A stretch of DNA of 32,284 bases from Syntrophobacterales bacterium (GCA_018433345.1 JAHDRK010000103.1:1-32284); one strand, 5' to 3'. Positions 1 through 8,976 are shown, counted from the stretch's first letter. A program made the numbers and translations. The notes: generated by a model from the letters alone, not told the origin.

Positions 1-283
1 GGCACCGGCCGGAGACCTTACCTGTTTGACTTTACCACGATTGCCGTCTGAAAGGCTGACTGATTTTACATGTCAAGGGAGACGTTCGGCGCGCGTTTCC
101 CTTTCGCCGTCGAGTAAAAAATGTCGTAGTTCTTTAAGTTGCGAAATAGATGTGAAGGAACGCCGGGCATTTGTCGTGGATGATGAGCAGGGATCTAAAT
201 GGAACACCTTTTTGTTTGCTTTTTAATATTCCCATCTTCCCCGCACAAAAAGTTTTGTCCGACGAACATGCCGTAAAAAACGT
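1..283. other. Intergenic sequence downstream of lemA with one hairpin
   Basis: No convincing gene is visible here. A plus-strand open frame at 26-226 (66 codons) has no recognisable domain and no good ribosome binding site, so I do not call it. The one structured element is an inverted repeat at 75-84 and 94-103: a 10-base stem with one G:T wobble around a 9-base loop. No T-run follows it on either strand, so it does not fit an intrinsic terminator. Confidence 0.4.
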
Positions 284-859
284 TTAGAACTTCACCTCCG
301 GAGCCTTGGCAGCTTCCGAGGGGGCCTCGAAATAAGGCGCCTCTTCAAAGCCGAAGAGCGAGGCTACGAGTCTCGCAGGAAACTGTCTGATTGCCTGGTT
401 ATATTCTCTTACGGCTTCGTTATATCTTCTTCGTTCCACGGCTATCCTGTTTTCAGTTCCTGCAAGTTCGTCCTGCAACCTCAGGAAATTCTGGTTCGCC
501 TTCAGGTCCGGGTAGCGTTCAACGACAAGGAGCAATCGGCTCAAGGCATTGGACAATTCGTTATTGGCTTCGATTTTTTCGGCCACCGATCCCGCTTCTC
601 CAACCCTGGCGCGGGCGTTGGTAACTTCCACCAGCACTTCTCTTTCGTGCGCGGCGTATCCCTTAACTGTCTCCACGAGATTGGGGATCAGGTCATAGCG
701 CCGCTGCAACTGGTTTTCCACCTGAGCCCAGGAGGCGTTTATGGCCTCTTCCATTTTTACGAAACGATTGTAGTTTCCAGCGAACAGTGAGTAGAAAGCG
801 ATCGCCAGGACGGCGAGGATCGCGGCAACACCGATCAGTGTTTTTTTGCCTGGTGACAT
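284..859 (-). CDS. lemA: LemA family protein
   Basis: This 191-residue protein fits the LemA family. A single N-terminal hydrophobic anchor (about residues 8-27) is followed by a long helical domain containing the family core NYNRFVKMEEAINASWAQVE and then QLQRRYDLIPNLVETVKGYA. LemA proteins are membrane-anchored with an extramembrane helical bundle, and their biochemical role is poorly defined. The start is supported by GGAGG seven bases upstream of the ATG. The gene is last in a minus-strand operon behind a nucleotidyltransferase (19-base gap) and a TPM-domain protein. LemA and TPM proteins often occur together, so a shared envelope function is likely. Family assignment is firm; function is not. 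Confidence 0.93.
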   Translation of the reverse strand: MSPGKKTLIGVAAILAVLAIAFYSLFAGNYNRFVKMEEAINASWAQVENQLQRRYDLIPNLVETVKGYAAHEREVLVEVTNARARVGEAGSVAEKIEANNELSNALSRLLLVVERYPDLKANQNFLRLQDELAGTENRIAVERRRYNEAVREYNQAIRQFPARLVASLFGFEEAPYFEAPSEAAKAPEVKF

Positions 860-878
860 TTACATTCCTCCGGGATGT

Positions 879-1601
879 TTATAGTTGATCGACAGTTTGA
901 GCTATTTTTTTCGTTTCCGCCAGGTATTTTTTAAATATGACGGCGATGGCACCGCCAGAGGGACGGATGCCCCCACGTATGGCGAGACATGACTCGTATA
1001 CGCCTGTGTCGAGGCCGAAGGTCTCGGCCGTCCGCATTATTGTTTCCTTCTTGTTTCGTGGGATGTTTCCGGTTCTCAGATAGAGCAGCGCGTTGAAAAT
1101 AGCCACGAAGGCTGTGATGGATCGGCCGATCATCTCGCGCAGCCGTTTTTCCGAACCGCCGCATTCCAGGTATCCCTCGCGCAGCCAGAGTATTTTGCCC
1201 TTTATCTCTCTTTCTATCTGCAGCCGCAGATCCCCGGGTTTGAATGTCAGAGGTTCGAGGACATTTTCCCCGTAGATCAATTGTGAATTGTTCTGCATGT
1301 TGAGAAATTCAATGGGGTAGGCGTCAATCGATGAGGCGATGAATTCCTTTGTCATCAAAAGGGGTACGGCCACATTGCGTTTCCGCCAGGTCTTGACAAG
1401 AGGCAGACAGGCGTCGAGCCTTTCAATGCCCTTCGGGGTTAGTACAACCAGGATATTGATGTCCGACTTGCCTTTTATATAATCGCCTCCCGCGGCACTG
1501 CCGTAAAGCATCAGTGACACCAGGTCCTTGCCGTATGCTTCGAGGTAATCCCGAGTTAACGGCTCTAAAATGTCCTGTGGTTTTTCGGGTGCTTTAGTCA
1601 T
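879..1601 (-). CDS. Nucleotidyltransferase-domain protein (pol beta superfamily, MNT-like)
   Basis: This 240-residue protein has the nucleotidyltransferase signature near its N-terminus: GSAAGGDYIKGKSDINILVV at about residues 34-53. It matches the GS-x(10-11)-D-x-D pattern that binds nucleotide and metal, but the second aspartate is Asn49 (DIN instead of DxD). The rest is mostly helical, with no recognised second catalytic domain, and there is no signal peptide or membrane segment, so it is probably cytoplasmic. It sits between the TPM-domain gene (26-base gap) and lemA (19-base gap), which implies co-transcription. Family members transfer nucleotides to proteins, antibiotics or RNA. The target here is unknown, and the Asn could reduce or alter activity. 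Confidence 0.8.
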   Translation of the reverse strand: MTKAPEKPQDILEPLTRDYLEAYGKDLVSLMLYGSAAGGDYIKGKSDINILVVLTPKGIERLDACLPLVKTWRKRNVAVPLLMTKEFIASSIDAYPIEFLNMQNNSQLIYGENVLEPLTFKPGDLRLQIEREIKGKILWLREGYLECGGSEKRLREMIGRSITAFVAIFNALLYLRTGNIPRNKKETIMRTAETFGLDTGVYESCLAIRGGIRPSGGAIAVIFKKYLAETKKIAQTVDQL

Positions 1602-1627
1602 TTGTAATAATCCTCGCTTAGCACTTT

Positions 1628-2455
1628 TTAAAAACTGCGGCCCGCACCGCCGCCGCCGCTCATTCCCCCGCCGAAACCTCCGAACCCTCCTCCGGAGCCT
1701 CCCCCGAAACCACCGCTACCCCCGCCGCCTCTGCCGCTCGTCAACAACAGCAGAAGAACCCAGGGAAGCATGCGTCGGCCTTGGTTCGTTCCAAGAAGCA
1801 ATGACAATGCAAGAAATAAAAAGATCAGGCCGAGCCAGTTAATTCCCCCGTCGCGCGGAGCGGACCGGGACCCCGCAGGGGGGACGCCCCCTGTCAGTTC
1901 TACCCCCGCATCTTGCGCGATATAGGCGCTGCATGCAAAAGCAGCGTTATAAAGCGCCCTGCCTGTTTCACCCATTTTAAGGTAAGGTACCACGTATGTG
2001 TCAAGAATTTCACCAACCAGTCCATCCGGAAGTATGCCCTCCACGCCATAGCCCGTTTCTATACGGATCAGGCGATCCTCCACGGACAGAAAAATCAGCA
2101 GGCCCTTGTCCTCGCCTTTCTTGCCTATTCCCCAGGCGGTGTACAAACCGTTAACATAAAGATCGATGTCTTCGTCCGGACCCAGGGTTTCCACGGTGAC
2201 GACCACTATGGATGTGCCTGTTTTTTCAAGGACTTCCCGTGCCAAGGCTTCTATCTTCATGGCGTGGACTCTGTCGATGACGTCCGCGAAATCGTTGACG
2301 GCCGTACCACGGTGCCTGGGGTAAGAGGCGAAGGCCGAGGATAAAGATACCGTGAGCATAACTGCCGCCACAAAAGCCACGATAAATGCAAAGACAAACA
2401 GAGCCCGAAGGGTCGTCACTTCGCTGTTTTTCGCTTCTTGTCTCCATAGATTCAT
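1628..2455 (-). CDS. TPM domain-containing membrane protein (YgcG-like)
   Basis: This 275-residue protein has an N-terminal hydrophobic segment (about 16-43) that acts as a signal or anchor. A TPM-phosphatase-type domain follows (about 52-190), with typical stretches NDFADVIDRVHAMKIEAL and VEDRLIRIETGYGVEGILPD. Next come two hydrophobic segments (about 205-225 and 230-242) and a C-terminal tail made almost entirely of Gly with Ser and Phe. This layout matches YgcG-like proteins that accompany LemA. The domain should face the periplasm. It is the promoter-proximal gene of the TPM-nucleotidyltransferase-lemA operon. The ATG lacks a clear Shine-Dalgarno sequence, so the start is less certain than the family. 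Biochemical function is not established. Confidence 0.88.
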   Translation of the reverse strand: MNLWRQEAKNSEVTTLRALFVFAFIVAFVAAVMLTVSLSSAFASYPRHRGTAVNDFADVIDRVHAMKIEALAREVLEKTGTSIVVVTVETLGPDEDIDLYVNGLYTAWGIGKKGEDKGLLIFLSVEDRLIRIETGYGVEGILPDGLVGEILDTYVVPYLKMGETGRALYNAAFACSAYIAQDAGVELTGGVPPAGSRSAPRDGGINWLGLIFLFLALSLLLGTNQGRRMLPWVLLLLLTSGRGGGGSGGFGGGSGGGFGGFGGGMSGGGGAGRSF

Positions 2456-2836
2456 ATGCGATACCCAGACACATCGATCTGACTCGATTGTTTAATGTTT
2501 AATGTCATGGCTCCTAACGTTTTAAATGTCAAGTATTGGGTCAAGAAACTACGATTGAAGTGTCCCTTGGAAATTTTCGTTTTCGGGATTGGTAAAACAA
2601 TTTCAAACAAGAATGACGCCCATATAGAACGGCCCTTTCTGTATTTTCCCATTGGCGGTTTGGCGGCCTCTTTTTTGCGGCCGGAGGAATACTTAATCGC
2701 TCCGAGGTCCAAGAAAGCATTAAATATCTTGACTAAAATGCCTAAAACATATAGGAAAGCCACTTTGTCACTGAAATGGAACCGAGGGCCGTTTCGGTAT
2801 AAAACCAACTGAACTTCATCATTGCATGGGCGAAAG
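2456..2836. other. Divergent intergenic region between the TPM operon and lysS
   Basis: This 381-base, AT-rich stretch separates the minus-strand TPM operon from plus-strand lysS. Open frames of about 105-118 codons exist on both strands, but neither shows a domain or plausible composition, so I treat it as non-coding. It must carry the promoters for both directions. A possible plus-strand promoter is listed separately. For the minus strand, a TTGACA at 2532-2527 is a possible -35 box, but its -10 match is poor. Confidence 0.5.
2729..2755 (+). promoter_or_regulatory. Possible sigma-70-type promoter for lysS
   Basis: TTGACT at 2729-2734 and TATAGG at 2750-2755 are separated by 15 bases, slightly short of the ideal 17. 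They lie about 80 bases upstream of the lysS start. The match is modest and was found by eye only. Confidence 0.3.
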
Positions 2837-4327
2837 ATGAGCGAAACGAGCGAGCTTCTGAAGAAAAAAAGAGAGAAGGCCGAACAACTCAGGGCGGCCG
2901 GTGTAAATCTCTATCCCAATGACGTTCGGGTGAAAAACACTTCGGGAGAGCTGCACGATCGTTATGACGGCGTCGATAACGATGAACTGGCCGGACTGGC
3001 GGAGAGGTTTTCGATTGCCGGCCGTATCATGGCACAGAGGTCCTTCGGCAAGGCCTCTTTTGTGAGTGTTCAAGACAGAAAAGGGCGCATACAGGTATTT
3101 GTGCAAAAGGCCGGGGTGGGTGAGGAAAGGTACAACCTTTTCAAGAAATATGATGTTGGTGATATCGTTTTTGCCGCGGGGCGACTTTTTAAGACCAAAA
3201 CGGGTGAGTTGACGATCGACGCCGACGAAATACGACTTCTGTCCAAGGCATTGAGACCCCTTCCCGAAAAATGGCATGGCTTGACGGATGTGGAGATCAG
3301 ATACCGACAAAGATACCTCGATCTCATAATGAATCCTAAAGTTGCCGAGACCTTTGTCACGCGGAGTCGCATAATCCGCCTTATAAGAGATTTTATGACC
3401 GATCGCGACTTCCTGGAAGTGGAGACCCCTATGATGCATCCTATCGCGGGCGGCGCCGCCGCGAGGCCTTTCAAGACATATCACAACGCGCTCGACATGG
3501 AACTTTACCTGCGGATCGCCCCGGAGCTCTATTTGAAGCGACTCGTGGTGGGAGGTATGGATCGGGTCTTCGAGATCAATCGAAGTTTCCGTAACGAGGG
3601 AGTTTCTGTTCTTCACAACCCTGAATTCACCATGATGGAATTTTACCAGGCCTATGCCACCTACGAAGACCTTATGACCTTGACCGAAGAGCTCCTTTTG
3701 TATATTGCCCGTGAACTCTTCGGATCACCGCGGTTTTCTTACCAGGGAACGGAGATCGACCTTACACCGCCGTGGCGGAGGATGACCGTGGAAGAAGCGA
3801 TATGCGCCCACGCCGGAGTCGCCCCCGAACGTCTTGGATCCCAGGAGGCGATCCTGGCAGAGGCGAAACGTCTGGGAATCCTCGTGGATGAGACCGAAGC
3901 GAAAGGGAAGTTGCTTATGGCGATTTTCGATGCCGCCGTGGAAGAAAAACTTATTCAACCGACTTTTATTACACGCTATCCCGTTGAAGTTTCGCCACTT
4001 TCCAGAAGGAACGAGGAAAACGGAGATTACGTGGACCGGTTCGAACTGTTCATATATGGGAGAGAGATCGCAAACGCCTTTTCCGAACTCAACGATCCCG
4101 ATGACCAGAGAAAGAGGTTTTTGAATCAACTTGCCGACAAAGAGGCGGGCGACGAAGAAGCCCACGAAATGGACGAGGATTTTATAACGGCCCTGGAATA
4201 CGGCATGCCTCCCACTGCGGGGGAGGGGATCGGTATTGACAGGCTGGTAATGCTTTTTACCGATTCGCCTTCCATCAGGGACGTTATACTTTTTCCTCAC
4301 ATGCGTTCAAAGAGCAGAAATCCCTAA
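2837..4327 (+). CDS. lysS: Lysine--tRNA ligase (class II)
   Basis: This 496-residue enzyme attaches lysine to tRNA-Lys in the cytoplasm. The N-terminal part is an OB-fold anticodon-binding domain (about 55-145, including IAGRIMAQRSFGKASFVSVQ). The class II catalytic core follows. Motif 2 is seen as RVFEINRSFRNEG followed by HNPEFTMMEFYQAY (about 240-265), and motif 3 as GIGIDRLVMLF (about 463-473). Length is normal for bacterial LysRS. An upstream in-frame TTG at 2822 would add five residues (MHGRK), but the ATG at 2837 gives the usual MSE-type N-terminus and I prefer it. The gene is divergent from the TPM operon and 84 bases ahead of the Lol permease, so it may head the envelope operon. Confidence 0.97.
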   Translation: MSETSELLKKKREKAEQLRAAGVNLYPNDVRVKNTSGELHDRYDGVDNDELAGLAERFSIAGRIMAQRSFGKASFVSVQDRKGRIQVFVQKAGVGEERYNLFKKYDVGDIVFAAGRLFKTKTGELTIDADEIRLLSKALRPLPEKWHGLTDVEIRYRQRYLDLIMNPKVAETFVTRSRIIRLIRDFMTDRDFLEVETPMMHPIAGGAAARPFKTYHNALDMELYLRIAPELYLKRLVVGGMDRVFEINRSFRNEGVSVLHNPEFTMMEFYQAYATYEDLMTLTEELLLYIARELFGSPRFSYQGTEIDLTPPWRRMTVEEAICAHAGVAPERLGSQEAILAEAKRLGILVDETEAKGKLLMAIFDAAVEEKLIQPTFITRYPVEVSPLSRRNEENGDYVDRFELFIYGREIANAFSELNDPDDQRKRFLNQLADKEAGDEEAHEMDEDFITALEYGMPPTAGEGIGIDRLVMLFTDSPSIRDVILFPHMRSKSRNP

Positions 4328-4411
4328 GGGATTCTACTTACAGCTACGAGGAACCTCCAGGGATCTCGGCGGTGTCCCCGATCACAATAAACTCCAGGAT
4401 GTTATCATTTT

Positions 4412-5653
4412 ATGGGATATGAGTTGCTTGTCAGCATCCGATATCTTCGGGCTAAAAGGAAGCAGACATTCATCTCCGTTAACACGGTGATATCAATCCT
4501 GGGGATTTTTCTGGGCGTGGCGGCTCTCATAATTGTGTTGTCAGTGATGAGCGGTTTCGAAGCGGAACTCCGGAACAAAATCCTGGGTATCAACGCCCAT
4601 GTCACCCTGACGCGGGTCGACGGTCCCATGGAAAATTATCGGGAAGTAATCAGTAAAATTCAAGTCTTGGACCGAGTGATGGCGGTCACGCCATTCATTT
4701 ACGGGCAGGGAATGGTAAAAAAGGGCAACCGCGTATCCGGTGTTGTGCTCCGTGGCTTGGATCCGGAGTCAGCCCCTTCGGTGATAGACCTGGGTACTGT
4801 AACCGAGGGAGCCCTCTCCTTTGAATCCGAAAATGACCTGTCCTCCATCGTGATAGGCAAAGAATTGGCGGAAATTCTCGATGCGCAGTGCGGTAGTGAA
4901 GTGGATATCTTGCTGCCCTTGGGTGTGTCCACGCCCATGGGTACCATGCCGCGCCTCAAGACCTTCCGGGTCGGCGGTATCTTTGAGTCCGGTTTTTATG
5001 AATACGATTCGACCCTTCTCCTTCTTTCCCTCAAAGATTCCCAAGCCTTCCTGAACATGGGGGATTCGGTCTCCGGTGTGGAGATTAAAATAGATTCCAT
5101 TTATCATGCGGAGGAAGTTGCGAGGAGAATCGAGGCCCGTTTAGGTTACCCCTTTTGGGCGCGGACCTGGATGGAGATGAACAAGAATCTTTTCGCGGCA
5201 CTCAAACTGGAACGCACGGTCATGTTTGTCATTCTCAGCCTCATTGTACTGGTGGCGGCATTCAACATTGTCATTACGCTTGTCATGTCGGTCATGGAAA
5301 AAACGGGTGATATCGCGATTCTTAAATCGATGGGCGCCACGAGAGCGAGTATCATGAAAATTTTCATGATCCAGGGTTTCGTTATAGGAGTTCTGGGCGC
5401 ATTGCTGGGTTCCATAGCGGGCGTTCTTGTATCGCTCAATATAGAACCCATAGTTGCATTCCTCGAGAAAGTGTTCGGTATAACGGCTTTGCCTCGCGAT
5501 GTCTATTACCTGAGCACCCTTCCATCTCAGGTCAATTATTACGACGTGGCACTCATCGTTCTGGTAACTCTGGTGCTTTGTTTCGCGGCTTCTATTTATC
5601 CCGCCTGGACGGCGTCGCGCCTGGATCCGGCGGAGGCGCTACGGTACGAGTAG
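4412..5653 (+). CDS. lolC: Lipoprotein-releasing ABC transporter permease (LolC/LolE family)
   Basis: This 413-residue inner-membrane permease extracts mature lipoproteins from the inner membrane and passes them to LolA. Its topology is typical: one N-terminal transmembrane segment (about 26-48, after YLRAKRKQTFISVNTVIS), a large periplasmic domain, and three C-terminal transmembrane segments (about 270-295, 318-345, 375-400). The conserved permease motif KTGDIAILKSMGATRASIM lies between the first two C-terminal segments. Only one permease gene is present, followed five bases after its stop by the lolD region. The transporter may therefore be a homodimer (LolF-like), or a second subunit may be encoded elsewhere. 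LolC versus LolE cannot be decided from this sequence. Confidence 0.93.
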   Translation: MGYELLVSIRYLRAKRKQTFISVNTVISILGIFLGVAALIIVLSVMSGFEAELRNKILGINAHVTLTRVDGPMENYREVISKIQVLDRVMAVTPFIYGQGMVKKGNRVSGVVLRGLDPESAPSVIDLGTVTEGALSFESENDLSSIVIGKELAEILDAQCGSEVDILLPLGVSTPMGTMPRLKTFRVGGIFESGFYEYDSTLLLLSLKDSQAFLNMGDSVSGVEIKIDSIYHAEEVARRIEARLGYPFWARTWMEMNKNLFAALKLERTVMFVILSLIVLVAAFNIVITLVMSVMEKTGDIAILKSMGATRASIMKIFMIQGFVIGVLGALLGSIAGVLVSLNIEPIVAFLEKVFGITALPRDVYYLSTLPSQVNYYDVALIVLVTLVLCFAASIYPAWTASRLDPAEALRYE

Positions 5654-5666
5654 GAGATTGACAAAG

Positions 5667-6335
5667 GTGATCACCGTCGAGAATCTGACCAAGATCTTCA
5701 TTAAGGACAATAATGTGGTGGAAGTACTCAAGGGAATCGACCTGGAAATCGCTTCCGGTGAAACTGTTGCTGTTCTAGGTGTGTCGGGTTCCGGGAAGAC
5801 GACGTTCCTGCAGATTGTCGGATCGCTCGACCGTCCCACAACCGGAACGGTCTATTATGACGGGGTCGACATTTTTTCCGGTGACGAAAACATGCGTGCG
5901 GCCTTCAGGAATCGCCGTATCGGTTTCGTTTTTCAGTTTCACCACCTTCTCCCGGAATTTACGGCTCAGGAAAACGTCATGATGCCCGCCTTGATTTCCG
6001 GTATGTCCCGAAAAGAAGCCCTAATAAAGGCAGAGTCGGCATTGACTGACGTGGAGCTTGGTGATAGGTTAGCGCACAAACCAGGTGAGCTTTCAGGGGG
6101 AGAGCAACAAAGAGTGGCCGTGGCGCGAGCCATGATTATGGAGCCTGCCGTTCTTCTCGCCGATGAGCCCACGGGCAATCTTGATACGGCAACAGGCCAG
6201 ATAATTGAGGAACTGCTGCTCCGGCTGAACGGGGAGCGCGGTACGACATTGATGATTGTGACACACAATAATCAGCTGGCCCGGCGCATGTCCAGAACGT
6301 TAGGCCTGAAGGACGGTACGCTACGTGAATTATAA
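5667..6335 (+). CDS. lolD: Lipoprotein-releasing system ATP-binding protein LolD
   Basis: This is the ATPase of the Lol lipoprotein-release transporter, about 222 residues. It has Walker A (GVSGSGKTT), the Q-loop with the LolD-typical FQFHHLLPEFTAQENV, the ABC signature LSGGEQQRVAVARA, and Walker B (VLLADEPTGNLD). An in-frame TTG at 5658 would add three residues, but the GGAG at 5653-5656 leaves it only one base of spacing. The GTG at 5667 has ten, so I chose the GTG. The gene follows the permease directly, and its 3' end overlaps the bamA start by 11 bases, implying translational coupling of lipoprotein release and outer-membrane assembly genes. Confidence 0.95.
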   Translation: MITVENLTKIFIKDNNVVEVLKGIDLEIASGETVAVLGVSGSGKTTFLQIVGSLDRPTTGTVYYDGVDIFSGDENMRAAFRNRRIGFVFQFHHLLPEFTAQENVMMPALISGMSRKEALIKAESALTDVELGDRLAHKPGELSGGEQQRVAVARAMIMEPAVLLADEPTGNLDTATGQIIEELLLRLNGERGTTLMIVTHNNQLARRMSRTLGLKDGTLREL

Positions 6336-8976
6336 TCACTTTAAGGCGGTTATGGTTACTGTAGCTCTTGCGTTATGTATTGCCTTTCCCTCCGCTTCGG
6401 GGGCCTCCGAGGCCAGGCGGGTCGCTATTTTACCTTTCCAGGTGTACAGCGAAACCGATGTCTCGTTTCTAAGGGAACGAATGTATGAAAGCATGAAAGC
6501 GGAGATGTTGCAGCATACATACGTCAGCTTGATAGAGAGAGATGTAATCAGGGAGAAGATAGGCGATCGCCCCCTCATGGATCATGAGATCATGGCGGCG
6601 GGTCGCGAGCTCGAGGCCGATTATGTCGTTACAGGGAGCCTGACGCGGATCGGCAACCTTATCAGCGCCGACGTCCGGGTGGTGGATGTAGCCCAAGGTT
6701 TGGCGATACGCGACCTCTACGCACAGGGTGAGGGTCTTGAAAGCATCGAGTCGATTGCCAAGGAGTTGGTGCAAGATATACTCTTTAAGCTTTTCGCGGG
6801 CCAACGGATCGCCGAGGTTCGCTTCGAGGGAAACGAACGTATAGAGGACGCGGCGCTGTACAACGCAATCCGGAGTACCAAGGGAGTGCTGTTTTCGAGA
6901 CATATTCTCTCGGAGGATATCAAGGCCCTTTACAAGATGGGGCACTTCAGTGATGTGAAGGCTGAAGTGACAGATTCGTCCGATGGTCGGATTATCACCT
7001 TTATCTTGAAGGAACGTCCGAGAATAGTCGAAATCAATTTTCAGGGCAACAAGAAGATAAAGGAACGGGATCTACGAGACGTTCTTACCATAAAACCTCG
7101 AGAGATCTACGATCCCGACAAGGTAAACAACAATGTTGAAATCATCCGCAGGTATTATGAGGAACGGGGATACCTCAATGTCGAAGTGTCCTTTGTTGCC
7201 GATGAATCGAAAGACGGCATGGATGTATACATTACCTTCAACATAGATGAGCACCGAAAGCCTTCAATACGTTCAATCTCTTTTGAAGGTAACATGGTGT
7301 ATACTGACGAAGAGCTGAAGAAAATGATGGAGATTTCCGAGTGGGGAATATTTCATTTTTTCACCGATGCGGGTCTTTTCAATCGTGCCGAGCTACAGCG
7401 GGACGTTGAACGCCTTACCGTTTTTTATCACAACAACGGCTTTATAGACGCCCAGATCGGAGAACCGGAGATAACTATCGATGACCGATGGATCTACATT
7501 TCCATTCCCGTTTATGAAGGCCGTCAGTACCAGGTAGGTTCGGTTGCGATTACGGGAGATACCTTGGAAACCCCCGTAGAGAAACTCAAAGAAGGTCTTG
7601 AAATAACAAAAAGAGATCACTTCGACAGGGAAGCCGTCATCAAGGACTTGGAGTATCTCACGGGTGCCTGTAACAACGAAGGGTATGCTTATGCGAACGT
7701 GATTCCCGAAACGGTGGTTCACAAAGATAAACAGACCATTGACGTAATCTATCACATCGAAAAGGGACACAAGGTTTATATCGACAACATAATCATATCG
7801 GGTAATACCCGTACGAGAGACAAAGTCATAAGACGGCAGTTGGCCATTGTCGAGGGCCAACTCTACAATCGTGACAAACTTACCGCGAGCTATGAGCGAC
7901 TTAACGCGCTTGATTACTTCGAGGAAGTCAATTTCCAGACAGAAAAAGGCGCCGAAGAAGATCTCATGGACGTTATTGTTCAGGTCAGCGAGAAGCGAAC
8001 CGGCCTGTTTAGTGTAGGAGCGGGCTACAGCGCCCAGGAAAACGCCGTCTTCCTCGCCCAGATCGCGGAACGCAATCTTTTCGGCAGGGGCCAGACATTG
8101 GCTTTAAGCGGATGGCTGGGTTCCTCTTCGAACGAATACGAGCTGTCCTTCATCGAACCATGGCTTTTCGACATACCTCTCTGGAGCAAGGCGGAAGTTT
8201 GGAAGATGGAGTTGGAGCGCGACTTCTATGACGTGGATACCATGGGTTTTGCCGGTACCTTGGGATATCGGCTCTTCGAGTACGTGGACGGGTACGTCCG
8301 TTATCGATTCGCGGAAAATGAAGTGTTGAACATATCTCCCTACGCATCGTGGTGGATTAGGGAACAGGAAGGATCGAGATCGTCGAGCGGGTTGACCTTC
8401 ACCCTGGTGCGCGACACAAAAAGGCCGTACATGTTCCCCTCAAGGGGATCGCGCCACTCGGTATCCATTGAGTATACAGGGGGCGTGTTACAGGGAGACG
8501 ACAGCTTTATCCGTTGGCAGGGGAGCACCCGGTGGTACTTCCCCCTTCCCATGAAACACGTGTTCAGCGTCAAGGCCGAAATCGGCTGCATTCATCCCCA
8601 GGAAGGCAAGGAAGTGCCTGTTTATGAACGGTATATCCTAGGAGGTATAAACACCCTTCGGGGACTCCGGGACGTCGGTCCGCGGCATCCCGATTACCCC
8701 GCCGAGGTACGAGGCGGCAAGACCATGATGATCTACACGGCGGAGTGGTTGATTCCACTCCTGGAGGATGCGGGCATCAGGGGTGTTGTCTTTTTCGATA
8801 CGGGAAACAGCTGGGAAAGTGGATTCCATTTCGGCGACATGCGCCGCACGGCGGGCGCCGGTATAAGGTGGAATTCCCCCATAGGTCCGTTCAGGCTGGA
8901 GTGGGGGCACGTGCTCGACAGGAAAGAAAACGAATCGGCCAGCCGCTGGGAGTTCACCGTCGGTACCGCTTTTTAG
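6325..8976 (+). CDS. bamA: Outer membrane protein assembly factor BamA with extra N-terminal domain
   Basis: This 883-residue protein inserts beta-barrel proteins into the outer membrane. A signal peptide (1-26) is followed by five POTRA domains (about 161-232, 233-311, 312-400, 401-483, 484-558) and a C-terminal 16-strand barrel (about 560-883). The barrel carries the loop-6 motif as TLRGL, where E. coli has VRGF, and ends in the expected Phe (EFTVGTAF). Between signal peptide and POTRA1 lies an additional domain of about 130 residues (30-158): RRVAILPFQVYSETD, then DYVVTGSLTRIGNLISADVRVVD. It resembles the CsgG/FlgO/TolB N-terminal fold. E. coli BamA is about 810 residues and lacks it. The start is GTG inside lolD; an ATG at 6352 is an alternative. 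Confidence 0.95.
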   Translation: MNYNHFKAVMVTVALALCIAFPSASGASEARRVAILPFQVYSETDVSFLRERMYESMKAEMLQHTYVSLIERDVIREKIGDRPLMDHEIMAAGRELEADYVVTGSLTRIGNLISADVRVVDVAQGLAIRDLYAQGEGLESIESIAKELVQDILFKLFAGQRIAEVRFEGNERIEDAALYNAIRSTKGVLFSRHILSEDIKALYKMGHFSDVKAEVTDSSDGRIITFILKERPRIVEINFQGNKKIKERDLRDVLTIKPREIYDPDKVNNNVEIIRRYYEERGYLNVEVSFVADESKDGMDVYITFNIDEHRKPSIRSISFEGNMVYTDEELKKMMEISEWGIFHFFTDAGLFNRAELQRDVERLTVFYHNNGFIDAQIGEPEITIDDRWIYISIPVYEGRQYQVGSVAITGDTLETPVEKLKEGLEITKRDHFDREAVIKDLEYLTGACNNEGYAYANVIPETVVHKDKQTIDVIYHIEKGHKVYIDNIIISGNTRTRDKVIRRQLAIVEGQLYNRDKLTASYERLNALDYFEEVNFQTEKGAEEDLMDVIVQVSEKRTGLFSVGAGYSAQENAVFLAQIAERNLFGRGQTLALSGWLGSSSNEYELSFIEPWLFDIPLWSKAEVWKMELERDFYDVDTMGFAGTLGYRLFEYVDGYVRYRFAENEVLNISPYASWWIREQEGSRSSSGLTFTLVRDTKRPYMFPSRGSRHSVSIEYTGGVLQGDDSFIRWQGSTRWYFPLPMKHVFSVKAEIGCIHPQEGKEVPVYERYILGGINTLRGLRDVGPRHPDYPAEVRGGKTMMIYTAEWLIPLLEDAGIRGVVFFDTGNSWESGFHFGDMRRTAGAGIRWNSPIGPFRLEWGHVLDRKENESASRWEFTVGTAF

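Noticed and set aside
1913-2344. 143-codon plus-strand open frame
   Set aside because: It lies wholly antisense to the TPM-domain gene, has no recognisable domain, and is explained by the codon structure of the real gene.
2452-2812. Open frames of 105-118 codons on both strands between the TPM gene and lysS
   Set aside because: No domain, no ribosome binding site, and they overlap each other antisense; treated as a divergent regulatory region.
2819-3616. 265-codon minus-strand open frame
   Set aside because: Antisense shadow of lysS, whose class II synthetase motifs clearly define the coding strand.
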